From Phlebopus portentosus (lineage: Eukaryota; Basidiomycota; Agaricomycetes; Boletales; Boletinellaceae): a stretch of 64,000 bases of DNA. Each line of letters begins with the position of its first letter. The stretch's first letter is position 1. Positions 10,857 to 24,044 of the stretch are shown here, piece by piece. The stretch is taken from positions 1,240,001 through 1,304,000 of the forward strand of contig JAYXKI010000009.1 in NCBI GenBank assembly GCA_037892935.1, read 5' to 3'. Under the pieces are notes generated by a model, which worked only from the letters and a program-made list of their open reading frames with translations, had not been told where the DNA came from and searched no databases. The position numbers and the translations under genes were made by a program.

Positions 10857-13584
10857 ATGACAAAGGTCGAGGTGGACGCTCAAGCGCAGACCGCGTTGGA
10901 CATTGAAGCAGCGCGCCGAAATGCAAAGCTGGACGTTCCTGCGACTCGAGCCTTTATCCATGGTAAGCTTCATCATCCGAAAGATTTGTTTGCTATCTGA
11001 CTAAACCTGTCCATCATTCAGGGGGCGAAGATGCGTGGAAAGCTCACCAGCGGGTTGAAGCCATTTTGTCGGCGGATCCTGTGTTTGACAAATCGCAGAA
11101 GTAAGGATCCGCGCGATCTCCTGTCCCGTCTTACAGTTTATTAACTTTTCAAGATATTATATGACGAGGAAGGAGACATATTTGAAGGCACTCAAGATGC
11201 AGAAACGGATCGAAGAACTCCGTGATATCCATCACTGGGATGTAAGGGACATGTCTTTTGTTCATCTAGCGCTGGACGAACTCTTACCTATGGGTCTACA
11301 CGTAACTGGTAACGATATCCTGTTAATCCTTCTAAGAGCTTAGTCTTCTAATCATATTTGTTGTCCAGCTTTTGAGCCGGTCGTAATGTCCCAAGGCTCT
11401 GAAGAGCTCAAAGCTAAGTTTGGCCCGCTCATCAAGCACCGCGGCATCATCGGCTGCTACCTCCAGACCGAACTCGGTCACGGCACGAACGTTTCGCAAC
11501 TCGAGACGACCGCGACTTACATCCCGGAAAGTGAAGAGTTCGAGATCCATTCTCCAACTCTGACAAGCACCAAGTGGTGGATCGGGACACTTGGAAAGAC
11601 TGCGAATTTCGGTGTCGTCCAGGCGGGTTTGATATTACCTGGCAAGAGAGATATGGGTCCGCATCTATTTCTGGTACAACTACGATCGTTGGGTATGTCT
11701 TCCCTCTTTCATTAATTCACGGCTCACAAGCATTCCAGACACTCATGAGGTCTTGCCTCATATTAAGATCGGAGACATTGGTGAGTGAAGTTTGTTTTTA
11801 TGATTTACCTTGATTTATTCACATGGCGTGTCAGGTCCAAAGGCGATGGGTGGATATGCAAGTGTTGACAATGGATATGCTCGGTTTGATCACTTTCGGA
11901 TCCCGCGTTCTCAAATGTTGTCAAAATTTGCACAAGTGACCAAAGAAGGGAAATATATCAAACCTCCACATTCAAAGCTGAGCTACGGTGGTGTAAGCGC
12001 TGTGACATATCTGGTCTTATCCATTCTTACTTCGTTGAGTAGATGCTATACATACGCTCTACGTACGTCCGTACTGCGTTACTTCATAAATTGACCCCTA
12101 ATCTTTCTCTTGTCGTTCCAGTATGGTCACCACTGCTGGACACATGCTAGCTAAAGCCGCGACTGTTTCCTTAAGATACACCACTGTTCGCCGACAAGGT
12201 AACAAGGGCGTGGACGGGAGCGAGTGCCAAGTTATATCTTATCCACCTGTGTATTGTCGTCTTCTGCCTATCCTTTCCAGGGCATACGTGTTCATTCTCC
12301 TCGGACGAAACCTCGTACGCAATCTCATCCGTCTCTTGATACAAATGCTAACAGCAAGAATGACCAGACGTATGCCTACATGGAGCTATCGAAACAGTTG
12401 AGCCGTGGCGAAACGGAGTCTTTACCCGACATGCATACAATCACGAGCGGCCTCAAAATTCTGGTTTCGACAACTAGTGTACACGATGTTGAGGTGGCTC
12501 GGCGTTCCATGGGAGGCCATGGGTATAGTGCGTATTCTGGCCTTGGCAAAGTGTATTCGGACGCTCTGCCGAGCGTAACGTGAGCAGATCTCTGTCGTGC
12601 AAACTCATTGAATGAAGGACAGATCATTTAAAATATTGTTTGCCAGATACGAAGGTGACAACTTTGTGCTAGATCAACAAGTGGTTCGCGCCGCTTTAAA
12701 GGCGCACAACCAATCTCAGTCATCCACTCATCAGTCTACCTTTAGCGCTTTCCTCCGTCTCTTGAAGGAGAAGGGCTCTGAGACAGAAATCGCGTTATTC
12801 GAATCACCAAACTGGGCGGACTGGCGAGTCGTAGTCGAAGTTCTCGAGTGGCGCGCGGCTAGATCGGTGGAGAGTTACGCTAAAGCTCTGGAGAATGGAC
12901 AGCCAGATGCCAGCGCAGATCAGCGGGTATCGCGAGCTGTGATGGAGGCTTATGTTGCAACACAGGTTGCCGATATGATACAGTCGTTGAGCCGTCTCGG
13001 TCTTGGAGACAGCGCAGCTATTGTCGGGTCGCTTTTGACATTGGTAAGCGGCTTGTTTCCTGATCTTCCCTGTTACACTCAAATTCTTATATATTTTTGT
13101 GGGCAATAGTACCTGCTTTCAACAGCTGAAGCAGCCCTCGTCGACCTCTTATCGCTAGGTGTCATTGCCACTCAGTCGGCAGTCGATAAGGGAGGGCCAG
13201 CAGAGATGCTTCGGCTCGAGGTCGCTCGTTCTTGCAGAGAGCTTTTACCGGAAGCCGTAAGCTTATCTGATGCTTTCGGCTTCACCGACTGGGAGCTTGA
13301 CAGGTGCGTCGGCTGCTGCAATGTTATGAAGATTTCAGAGACTCACATAATCAACGTCTGATAGTGCTTTGGGTGTCTATGACGGTCGTGTGTATAATGC
13401 TCTGTGGGACAGAGTCCAAACGGAGCCACTCAATAAGTCTGAGATCACGGACGGCTATCTGGTAAGTTTTTCGTTGATCGTTAGACACGAGATCTAGTTC
13501 ATCAACGACACGTAGGAATTCATCAAACCCCTTCTTGAACGAGGTAAAAAACTGGCCAACGAAGAATTGAAGTCGAAGCTTTAA
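10857..13584 (+). CDS. Peroxisomal acyl-CoA oxidase
   Basis: FAD enzyme that oxidises acyl-CoA to trans-2-enoyl-CoA with release of H2O2, the first step of peroxisomal beta-oxidation. Exons: 10857-10962, 11022-11100, 11154-11308, 11369-11692, 11739-11780, 11835-11992, 12043-12062, 12122-12314, 12368-12579, 12647-13043, 13110-13303, 13365-13461, 13516-13584, giving 681 aa, the usual size. Family signs: GCYLQTELGHGTNVSQLET, TKWWIGTLGKTANF, GPKAMGGYASVDNGYARF, YTTVRRQG, a C-terminal ARRSMGGHGYSA, and YEGDNFVLDQQVVRAALK. The last three residues are SKL, a textbook PTS1 peroxisome import signal. The stop is 93 bp from the stop of the convergent ThDP enzyme. All 12 junctions agree in phase, and one exon is only 20 nt. 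Confidence 0.93.
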
Positions 13585-13677
13585 ACAATCGTTCGGTCCA
13601 ATCTGTCCAGTACCTTTCCCAAAGAATAATAATTCTGTTGTTGACGCCGATACAACTCAATTCTATGAGCAATCTCT

Positions 13678-15861
13678 TTAAATCGACTCGATCACACAGT
13701 CCAAGACTGCACATCTGCCTTCGTTGCGGACTGCATCTACAGCCTCTTTCATGGATGCCTCCAGTTCTGAAGCTAACGTCACGCGTTTCCCCCATGCACC
13801 ACCTGCTGCGACAGCAACCTGAGAATGATCAGGTGTATCTGGACCAAAGCCCACAGTCAGCTGGTTACCCGACACTTTGCTGCCATGTCCCTGCGGGTAA
13901 ACGCCCAACATCGAAAGTTTAGGAGACTTTACGGGATTGATCAGTTAGCGCAATATACAGAAGCTTTAAACAGGCATTCACCTTCCAACCTCCATTATTC
14001 AAGATGACTGTCAGGAAGGGCTAATGCAAACTTTTGAACTGGCCAATCGAATCTCAGGACCACAGCGACTTACCGTTTTGTACTTCCTAGCGATCCAGAA
14101 GGCAGAGGCGGGAACACCAAACAAGAATGACCCGTCTCCAACTACCAGCACAATCAGATCGAGATCGTTGCGAGCCAGCGATGCTCCAATACTTGCTCCA
14201 AGGCCCCAGCCGAGAGATGAAGATCCAGATGAGAACATTGATCCGGGAAGTTCTGGCTGCAAATGATCCCAAACAAGCGGATAGTTGCTAATGCTTTCGT
14301 TCAGAAACAGCGTGCGTCCAGGAACAGGAATGGAAGTTCGTAGGGTACGTAAGATATTGGGTACTGTGAATGAGCCATCGCTAGGTACTGCTGCTTCGAG
14401 AGAAAGAAGGTTCGCGATTCGCTGAGCAGAAACCTCCCTGAGTTCCTGAGCTCTTGTTGAGATTCGGGCATTGGACGCCACATCGCTCGGTATATGGTCC
14501 AGAATCTGTGTAAGCGCGAGCTGTGCATCCGCCTTGCATCGCAACTGCGCATTGATATGAAACATGCCAATGTTGTCCTTTAAGACGTCGACATCGATAT
14601 GGAAAATTTTCGCGTCCGGCCTGGGCTTATTGAACACTGGGATGTACGGAATGTCGGAATCAATGACTAAAATAGTATCTGCCTCGCATAGCCAATGACT
14701 AGGAGCCATTCCAAAAGTTAGCTCAACAAAGTATGGATGGCTATGCGGAAAGTTAACTCTGGTTGGACAGGACACAAGAACAGGGATCGCGAGTCGGTCA
14801 GAGAGTTCGACGAGTTTCTGGACCGCAGCGGTGTTTCGGCCCAAATATGAAGTGATGATCAATGGTCTTTCCGCGTTCAATAGGCTAGAGGCTATGATAT
14901 TGGCGGCTGTTCGGACATTCAGTAACAGAAAACTATACTTGGGGTGATCGTCCCTACTAACCTGATTCGCTGATTGCAGTAGGTTCAACCGGTGTCCATG
15001 TTGTCACATCAATTGAAGCCGTCGCCAAATCTTCAGAGACTTCTTCCTCCATTACCTCCCGGCGTGCCCAAAGATATACCGGACCCTTAGGCTCGCTCAA
15101 CGCTCTAGACCATTTTTCACAATCAGTTCGCTAGCTGTGTTACTCCTCCGTTCGACCTACGATTGGAGCCCTCGAAGAACAACTTGACTAACGTTCCTGC
15201 CGCTATTGATCTGGCATGTATAACGCATGTATTGGCGTACAATTGCTGATTGGTCGTGAACATCTGAGTAATTATTGGACGGGTATGTTAAGCCAATCGT
15301 GTTTCTGAACCACAAAAAAAAAAGGTTTGACCTTGCAACCACATAATCCATTCGTTCCTTGATCCCTTAAGTTCTCCATCTGTCGTAAATGGAGAAGCGC
15401 CTGCATAGATTAAGATTGGAACTCTGCATCTATCCGCATTATGTACGGCGCCTGCTAGCGCCTGAAAGAAAGAAAGTACAATTGGGGTTCGGTTCTAGTT
15501 CTGCACAACCACAGGCCTAGACTCACTTGAGTCCCAACATCAACGTGCACTAATACCGCTGCAGGACGCCCACAAGCCTGGGCAAAACCTTGCGCAGCGC
15601 TGAGAGCTACCATTTCATTTGGGCAAGTTATGATCTGCAAGCCAGCCTTCCCATTTTCTGTTCGCTGTCGCTCAAGCTCTTCGAGCAGCGCGGGATGGTC
15701 CGAGCCCCAGTTCACAAAGGCATGTGTGATTCCGGCCTAATGCAAGCACCGTATAAAAGAAGGGTAAGATCAGTCTCACTAGAATCATAAAGTTGAAGAA
15801 GACGAAGAGTAATGTGTACCTGTTCCAGAGTTTTCAAGAAAACTGATGAGGTCGTGTACAT
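13678..15861 (-). CDS. Thiamine-diphosphate-dependent enzyme (acetolactate synthase / 2-hydroxyacyl-CoA lyase-like)
   Basis: Exons (high to low): 15820-15861, 15527-15736, 15332-15461, 15161-15263, 14962-15104, 14074-14906, 13982-14020, 13678-13926, giving 582 aa. The N-terminal PYR domain carries FVNWGSDHPALLEEL and CPNEMVALSAAQGFAQ, where the Glu of NEM would be the ThDP-activating residue. The middle domain contains IITSYLGRN. The C-terminal PP domain carries GDGSFLFG followed about 25 residues later by LNNGGW, the GDG-N(25)-NN metal/ThDP motif. The acceptor at 14021 was chosen because it restores PFLTVILNNGGWK. The best alternative acceptor gives a shorter, worse match. There is no PTS1 at the C-terminus (it ends IESI), so a peroxisomal role beside the oxidase is not shown. 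Acyl or keto substrate unknown. Confidence 0.88.
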
Positions 15862-16484
15862 GGCGGAGATATGAGAGTGCTCGACTCACACCGGAAATGC
15901 GTTTAAAGATACCCAGTCTATTTAAGCTGCAAACAAGGCTTGGACTGTATTATTCCATCAAAGTCATGAGATGAGAAAGTATTGTTGAAGAATATGGCCA
16001 AGTCATGGGATGAGAGCATACCGTCCAATAATATGGTATCTCACAAAGAAGCGTCAACCAATCATCCCATTAACAGATCACCTGCTGACTCAGCAGCTTC
16101 CACCGGATAAACCCTTTACGAGAGAGAGAAGGATAAATTGATGTAGCTGAGACTCTCTCATCCCAGTCGTAAAAATTATTGAATTGTACAGGTACTTCTG
16201 AATAAATAACGAAGCCGGAATGAAATGGAAGGCGGCCGAAATATATATATATGCGGCCGGGCATAAGCAGGTCATTTCATCCAATCGAATGCCATTCTTC
16301 AGACTTGCATTCCCCCGAGCAGGAGATAAGTCTCGTCAAGCTTGCCCTGCCCATGATTAAGAAGGATCGAAATAACTTCTGCCTCCGTTCTTACTCCGAC
16401 AAACCAGGGAAGGAAAATGGCCCTCGCTTCCCTCGCAAACGCAAGTATGGCAGTCACTAAAGAAGCCCAGATAAATTGAATAGT
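15862..16484. other. Intergenic region, ThDP promoter and adaptor 3' end
   Basis: No gene. It contains a short AT repeat (atatatatatat near 16240). It lies between the start of the ThDP gene and the stop of the adaptor gene, both on the - strand. Confidence 0.5.
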
Positions 16485-19222
16485 CTAGAACAGTCCTAAT
16501 AAATCATCTTGAGGCTTTTGGTCCTGCGTAGGTGATGTTACATCGGGAGGAGCTGGTGAGGTGAACCCAAAAGCAGGTGCAGGCGAAGATTGTACAGGCG
16601 ACTGTATCCCGGCATGCGAGCCGTTCGTCATAATGCCTCCACTTCCGCCACCTACATTGGTATTGCTGAATATCGACACTAAGTCATCTAACGGGTTGCT
16701 TGATGTCCCTGCAAGAAGATTCGCCGCGGCAGGGGTCGATGTTAATGTGGTCGCAGCAAGTCCCGACGGCCGCCCGTCCTCTCCGGACGCATCGTCAAAA
16801 TCGAGTAAATTTTCGGCCTTCTGACCCGCAGCAACTGTTTGGAGAGCTTTTCGCGTCATCATTTCGTCTTGGCCCTTCCTGAAAAGTTCACAGTCAAGTA
16901 AGTAAATAGGAAAATAGTATAGCCCGCGAGAATGGCATACTCTGCCGCCAGTTTTTGCATTGCCTCGGCGCCGAACTTTCCTTGACCAATGAAGGTTTCT
17001 GGAGGTTTATGGTACACGCTGGCAAGGGTCGATATCTCGCTCATTAGTTCTTCCAGTAAAGCGGGAGATAGCGTTGTTCGTTGTAAGGAGATCGGTGGTC
17101 TATGCGCTAAAATAACAGACTGGCACCATACGGTCAGCATTGAGACAACACTTATGTATAATCTATGATGAGCCTACTTTTGCTGCTGCGGGATCAGTTG
17201 ATAACAGTCTCCAGTAAATATAAGCCCTATCACGGACATCCGGCGATTCACAATCCTTCGTTGCTGTATCAAGCACACGTTGCACTAGCGCTTGGGCACT
17301 GTCAGGTTTCTTCATGTATAGTTTCACAACGGCTGTAAGAGTTTGCAATTGTACCTCGAAAAAGGTAAAAGTCAGTCTAAAGTTGCTGGCATTATACACT
17401 GAGCCAGCACATACAGGGTATGCTTCCTCCGTGAAAGAATCGACGAATATGGCAAGTAGTTCATCTGCATTATCTATTTTGCTGGCGTACTCGCCGATGA
17501 TCCAGATGAGCGAAGCCTTCGCCTCAGGTTCGTCGAGCTCGTCCAGGTTGGCACATAACGTGGGAATGACTCCTTCGTACGTCGACGGATATTTACGGAA
17601 GATGTCCTATTGTACATTTAACTTGAGAAATGCTGGTAAATGATACACCGAACAAACGGACCTTCATAACAACGACGGCCTCCTGTACAACGTAGCTTAC
17701 CCGCGTTGAGATCAGTTCAAGGAGCACATTGACACAACGTTCAGCGGCCGATTCGACCTTAATGGCGGTCTGGCCAATCGCACGTATGCTCTTCCTCACG
17801 AAGTCAACGTCTACCTCGGACGCATATCTGTTCCGCGTTCAGTCAGAAAACCCATGAAGGGAAATAAGCCACTCCACTCTTTGAGTTCACTGAGCAGAGC
17901 GTCGACATTGCTTTCGCCAGCCAATCGGACCATGATATCAAGCTTCTCCACCTTGACGTACAAAGGGTCATTGTACTTGCAGAAAAATACTCGCATTTCA
18001 TTCGAGAGGATGTCTGATCGTTTCTGTAGTAGAAGGTTGATGTTCCGAAGTGCAACCCATTGCACTTCAGGTGGAGAAGAAAGGAGGGTTACGAGTGGGG
18101 GTGCCATTTTGCGAACAAATTGCTTGGTAAGATCATCTCGTCTTACGTGTCGCATGTGTATCATGATAACCTGATCGTGCGTATACGTCAATACCAAGAA
18201 TGCTATCGCTATCTCATACGGCAAGGAATTTTGACACACCTTTACTGCGGCAAGGACGACGCTACCGTTCACGTGTTGAAATTGCGGAACCACTCGCTCA
18301 CAAATATGTTCACTCTCCTGGTCGTCTTGTGCCCTGTATCGAGCCAGGGCAGACAGAATTGCGACGCGCCCCCACTCTGAGCATTCATTAAGGGCGATGA
18401 GGAGTTTCTGTAATGTATTGGGAGTTATCGTGAAAAGCGCCTTCTCTGTCTCCGGGGAAGGCGGAAGTGATGAGGCTGCCATATGGATATCTGTTAGCGC
18501 TGTTACGGCATTAGCAACCACCTGTTTTGGATTGCCAGGTTTCAGCTCATTCTACTTCTCCATGAACAAGCAGTACAAGAGCATACCATTGGAACGCTAT
18601 CGGACACCATGTCTTGCAGTTGCTCGAGGAAGCCATTATCCATTACCAACTCTGGCTTCAAATCGTACAGCTTTGCAACACATAACGCTGCTGTCTTGCG
18701 CACGTATGGATTTTCGTCTCGTAAACACTTCTGGAAGCGGGTCGCACAGGTAATCGATGATCTTTTCCGCTCGGAGACAGCCCATCGTGCGGATCGCGAG
18801 TGCGCGTACAAGTGGATTTGCATCATCAGTGTCCTTAACAAACGTGTTGACAGCGAGGATAACTAGCTCCGGCTGCGTTTTGGCATAGTTCATGAGATAG
18901 AGATACACCAACTTCTTCTGTTCGAGGTCTTCCGTTTGCATATTCTTCAACACGTCTGGAAAGAGGCCACTAACGTCTGGAGTATGTATTAAAGGTCAAC
19001 GCGAAGTTTCATGATCAGATTTGCCCACGCACCCTTTCCGACGGTCATATTTGCGATTACACGCTTAATAGCATCCTTACGTTTATCGCGATGATCGCTG
19101 TTCAGATCCGCCCGCAGCTCGTAGTTTTCCCCTACAACCGAAACCTCAGGCTGAATATTGGCCGAGCGCGGATCCAGAATATGCTAACCTTTCCTTGGAG
19201 CCGACCGCGCAGCAAAGCTCAT
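16485..19222 (-). CDS. Clathrin adaptor complex beta subunit (AP-1/AP-2 beta adaptin)
   Basis: Large subunit of a clathrin adaptor, acting at the trans-Golgi/endosome or plasma membrane in vesicle formation. Exons (high to low): 19189-19222, 19033-19131, 18587-18976, 18240-18521, 17878-18170, 17662-17827, 17415-17606, 17178-17354, 16941-17119, 16485-16878, about 734 aa after correction. The N-terminus [20 protein letters not shown] and the alpha-solenoid trunk ([44 protein letters not shown]) are diagnostic. The end is short and lacks the ear domain, as is usual in fungi. It carries acidic clathrin-box-like stretches ([17 protein letters not shown]). Oddity: the third exon is one base too long. 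Frame changes between DYLCDPL and KCLRDEN at about 18731-18740, while every other junction is in phase. AP-1 versus AP-2 cannot be decided here. Confidence 0.9.
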
Positions 19223-19544
19223 CCCAAGCGTCTCTTAGCAGTTCTTTTTCCAGAGTTTCTTGCTATACACACGCCTTTCACGGACAATTATGAGGAGTAT
19301 TGGGCTGAACGTTTAGGACTGAGTGCAAGCTGTACCCGCCCTTGAAAGGGCCCGCGTATGCTTGTCGTCACATTATCGTCACGCTCACAGTGTCAGTGTC
19401 ACACTATATAACGCCCGCATATCGAGCCGTTTTTTCATGTCATAACCTTTCAAATCATATCAATGTTTCCTAGAAACTGGTACTGATATCGACAGACTTG
19501 CGGTAATACGAGCGTAACTGGATATAGAATATGGTCCCCAAAGA

Positions 19545-20019
19545 TTAGGACTGGTTCTGCGCTCGACGGGCTGCAAGAACTCCAGTACGACGGAGCTTGC
19601 CTTTCTCGATGAAGTACGGATTATTCCATTTCTCTCCTATGGTCTTCACAACTTGTAAGGTCAGAGATGATATCAAAGGACCGACTATGATCATACCTTT
19701 TCGATCCAGCCAATGATTTTGTCCAGTAAGCTCGGCTTTGCTGAAGGTTGCCCTGCTTGTTCTTCGCGTTTATCAAAAGCAACAACTTGTCCTACGAAAC
19801 GTGGACGGTGAGATGTTTTTCTTTTAAAATTCGCTAGCTCTAACCTTGAGTCTGAGCAGAAGGCGGATCAAGGCTCGTGTCTTGGCCCCTTGCGCTGCGA
19901 GCAGTTTGGCCTGTATCGTGGGAGTCCGGAGACCTGTGTGGCTCTAGTGCTACCTCATCGCTCGGTGCTTGGACCTCCGTAGGGAAACAATTCTGGGGAA
20001 ATGTGTCCGCTGTCGACAT
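19545..20019 (-). CDS. Small hypothetical protein, 122 aa
   Basis: Exons 19845-20019, 19697-19791 and 19545-19643 join in phase. The N-terminal half is polar and disordered (Pro, Ser, Thr, Asp). The C-terminal half is a compact amphipathic region with DKIIGWIEK followed by GEKWNNPYFIEKGKLRR and a basic Ala/Arg tail. No signal peptide or membrane span. The start is placed at the second in-frame ATG (20019) because the peptide before it (to 20148) is unlike the rest. It may be longer at the N-terminus. The function is not recognised; the C-terminal half looks like a conserved fungal small-protein motif, which is inference. Confidence 0.6.
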
Positions 20020-22214
20020 GAAGAAAGGTTGTTGAAAGGTTTCTACTCTACACTGTCCGGTTGGATGACGGGGTTTATATGTCACGTTCACACTCCGATC
20101 CTGGAAGGGCTGAGACAAGTTTGATGACGGATGTGGCATGTCAGCCAACTGGAGTTGAACATCTAACTATCTTGACAAATCCAAGGTAACAAGCGTCCGA
20201 TTCGCACATTCCAATGACATGCCTATCGAGGGGAGATTTCCTTGGACGTCCAAGCAAAGGAGGCTCGTTCTTGTCTGACTACGCTTCAATTTTTGTCTTC
20301 GTGACCACAGACAAGAAACCAGCGTGTTTGGCTCTGGAAGCGTGCGTCTGTTTTGCACTCCTCTGGTCTAGTATTGAATATTACTAGTCGCAATAAACTC
20401 TACTTCCACGTTCCGGATCGGAGTCGATCGCTGTCGGATACATGGCGCATCCAATCGTAGTCTCCGTGTCCGCTCACCCGAGAATCGTCAACTATGATAA
20501 GACTTCAGCTCCTTCCCGCCCCTTACTATCCTTTCCCTACACGAAGTAAACTCAAACACCGATCCTTATCGATGAACGATAGCTCTCGAAGGCTACTCAA
20601 GGATGACTGAAAGCGCAGCTATCAACAAATTGATGTTCAGGAATAAGTATTAACATTGATCACTATCCAACCTCATCTTGTTGCTCAAGATAAGCGAGCT
20701 GTTCGCATTGGCAACACCGAATGGTTCCGTCTTAGCTGTTGGAGCTGACCAGATTCTGAAACAGAGCCGGAGCATAATTGAGTGCGCTAAATAAAACCCG
20801 ATCGTCGCGATACAAGTCGAGGAATAAAACCCTTTGCCCGGATGGTCCGCTCTGGGTCTGCCGAGCAGAGTTCGCGGAAAAAATCTGGTGATTCCTAAAC
20901 TTCCAAATCAAGTCTAGCTGGACATTCCTTCTACGAACTTTGGCAGCTAATATAGCTTTGTCGGTGGTGAAGACGATCACTTCGTCCGGAGCAATAGCTA
21001 GACGTGAATTATTCAACTACAATTCAGCTCCGCAGGCGGTATATTGTCGCCGGTCTTTAAGTGTTACTATTTTCAAACTTTGGAGCGATCGTCGGTCAAC
21101 TCCAACACGTGCGCAAGTCGGAGATATGGGAGTAGAGGCGCTACGGGTGAAGCGTTTTACTAGGGTGGATCCATGAGCGATGGGTGCTCGTCGCGCCCTA
21201 ATCCGGCTGCTACTTTGATACCTGCAGCTGAGATTGCAACGTCTCTTTCAACTCTATCCTCCAAAGTCGAAACGCCGCACCAGATTTCCGAATGATGTTC
21301 TGAATATGGACTTCATTGACCTTGCCTATGTACTTGGCTATCTACTCCTGTCATCATCGACCAATGTACTACAGCTGGTTATTAATGAATTACGGAGCTA
21401 TCACATATGACAACGTCTTTTGTAATTGCCTCCTTTCCCTTAGCATGGCTGTTTTATGAAATCAACGTGCATTTGTCGTTCATGCGATCTCATTTTGCCG
21501 ACAAGCGAACTGAACTAGTAGTGATCGGAGTTTCAATTCTTGGGAAACCTTGACGCGCGATTTGTAGAGTTCAACTTGTACAGCAACCTGTGCGTTCATG
21601 TTTGCAGCATGTTTACTTGCCTTATACCTCTATGAACGGTATAGCTACATTACCATTAATTCGTTCGAATTCTCGCTCGTTATAACTTCTCTTACCTCAT
21701 ATTGCACTGCACTGCAAGAAACTGACTAGTACCGTTCTAGAATGCAATTTGTCTCTTCAAGTAAGTATACGAAAGCCTGAGACCTGACAGGTGGCCGCAC
21801 AATATTATCGTCGGGTTTGGATACCCATGGTCAATGTTGCGCGAGAAAAGACTACGAGTGGCCCCATGGTATTCAGAGACTTTCTCTCCCCTCCCCCAGA
21901 AACGGCGTTTAGCTTTGTGACAAGCAGTTCAGATCATTATTGGCGACGAGCACACGCTCTGTACAGTATAGTATATTGTCCATTTCTCAGAGTCCATTTC
22001 AAGTGACATCCATCCGGTCCGATGCCCCTGCACTACTTCGCGTATAAAGAGCTTCGTCTTTTGTCCTGCACCACAGCCAACTTCCTATTCTCTGGCGACT
22101 AGCTACTCCCTGAACCGGTCGCGCTGGTGCAATTGCATGTGAGGGGTGCATCCGGAGCCATTATAAATATTTCAAGCTGGCGGATAGACCCGTCTTCTTC
22201 ATCCTCCTGCGATA
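20020..22214. other. Intergenic region with one doubtful ORF
   Basis: About 2.2 kb. The only open frame of note is 20732-21016 on the - strand (94 codons, MNNSRLAIAPDEV...), which has no neighbours in frame and no known domain, so I do not call it a gene. The remainder has mixed composition and many stops. Confidence 0.4.
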
Positions 22215-24044
22215 TTATATCGAGGGAGATATCAGTTGTTGTGCACCTAACAACAAGAACGATTGCGTTACCATTAGTCCTACGACGTGATGCTCATCCA
22301 TCAACACTCCGTCGTACTCGTACGTTCTCTCCGAGACCACCTCGACAAAGGGTAATGAAGAACGTACGTCATCTTCAAAGCAGCCCTGGTGAGCAGTGAC
22401 AGTTTCTTCCGAGATTACCGTGATTCGACTCTGGTGACTATCAGTCCCAGCTCGCAAAAGCTCTTTTCTGACGGTAGCTGCGTTATAATCCCTGACGTGA
22501 ATGCGACGAGGCCTGTCGCCTGTGATGTATATCTGCCTTTGTCCGGCCACGCCAGCCATCCATGCCGTGTCCGTTTCATCACTGCCACTCCAGCGTGTCA
22601 AACTCGGTCCCCATGAATCCCATGGCTTTGCAGCAAGCTCATTTGGAGACGTTGATCCTGAACCAACTCCGTCTTTCTCAGCGGTTTGCAGTAGCTCTCC
22701 GCGATGAGCGGTAAATGCGAAGAGTGACACGTGGCCGACGGTTGGTGTTCCTCCAGTCCCTTGAAGGTACATCCTGAACTGAATGATGGACTTGTCGTCC
22801 GCGCAGCGTACAGGTGGGACGCTATGCTTCGATGTGCCTCCCGAAGTCGAGTGGTTACCTTGCTCCGAAAGAATCGGTCCAGGAGCCTGGCTCCGCACTG
22901 CGTCTGTGCGACAGTTCATGCTGATCAGGGAACTTCCGCGCCGTAATGTCGGCAATGCGAGCTTTGCGATCCATCGACATCTGACCTCTTCTTCATCGCT
23001 GCTCAACCGCAAGAACTCGATCGCATTTTCGCGCATGTTCGTTAAAATGAAGGTGTCGATGGAAAGGAAGGTTGCTCCACGGTACGTAAATCCTCCTGAA
23101 GAAATATGCTAATGTATGAAAAAGAACGGAACAAACCCAGTTTCTAGATTGAACATTCATGCGACGTTGATCATTGATCTGCAACTTACTATGATAAGGG
23201 ATGCCGTCATCCAATTATAGACGAATAGCTCGTCGTCCTTGTTAGGAGCTCTCAGCCAAGTCAAGAGCACTAGAAGATATGGTCCTGCAATATCGATGGA
23301 TGCAATGCACTGGTTCCCTTCAGTCTGATGTTCATGGAACTGGATCATTGGTTGCTGGGCGAGTGTATGGTACGCTCCAGTCGTAAAATTCTTCAGATGT
23401 AACTGAAAGACATGGGTGTCTTCCACGTCTCTATTCATCCGATGAGTTCGAACCGGTTAGTCAAATTTCGTTGAATATACCAGCTCAAGTGCTTACGGCA
23501 GGGGAACCGACGTTAGGACTGCTAACAGATCGTTATGCTCGAGGGAAACTCCGATGTGAAGTGCTTCGATGCCAAGCGGGAAGTATTTCCAGACGCTCGC
23601 TCGCTGCAAAGCGATTGTTCTGAACTCCTCTATATCGTGCGTGCATGTCGGCAGGTGGACAAAACGTAGGCTATTTACCCGAATACTGTCCGGAACGACA
23701 CTGAGCTCCCCAAAGATGTAGATACCTGCGGCCAAATCGTGTATGTGAGAATGACGGTGGTGAACTGGGATCGTTACGCGTCGCTCTGTTCTCAGGCTGA
23801 GAGTATTCCATAGGTCTTCGCGTCGAGACAGATACGAAAGACGATCACGAGTAGTGAGAACGCTGAGTCTACCTACATCGGCCATGCCTGTTGCGAAGAG
23901 AGCAATGATATATTGCAGAATGGCGGAGTTGGCGACGATACCCTTTGCGAGGCGGCAGACACGATAGAACGAGAGAATATCGTGGATGTCGAGAAAAGCG
24001 ACAATTGCCACGAGAAGCTCGGGAGGAAGAGAGAACAGATTCAT
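22215..24044 (-). CDS. F-box protein
   Basis: Likely substrate receptor of an SCF ubiquitin ligase. Exons 23497-24044, 23190-23430 and 22215-23108 give 560 aa. The F-box is at the very N-terminus (residues about 3-45): LPPELLVAIVAFLDIHDILS, then YRVCRLAKG. The rest is a beta-rich region of the kind found in the large agaricomycete family of F-box proteins with a degenerate propeller-like C-terminal half (NKDDELFVYNW, GHVSLFAFTAHRGEL, RQIYITGDRPRRIHVRDYN). The acceptor at 23109 was chosen because it opens the frame into HISSGGFTYRG; the nearer AG breaks the frame. Target proteins unknown. Confidence 0.85.

Noticed and set aside
14021..14073. Acceptor directly before VILNNGGW in the ThDP gene
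   Set aside because: It leaves the wrong phase; the acceptor 10 nt earlier gives PFLTVILNNGGW in phase.
20732..21016. 94-codon - strand ORF as a gene
   Set aside because: No recognisable domain, no in-frame neighbouring exons and no promoter signs.
23109..23190. Apparent frame break in the F-box gene
   Set aside because: Using the earlier AG (exon upper end 23108) restores the frame as HISSGGFTYRG.
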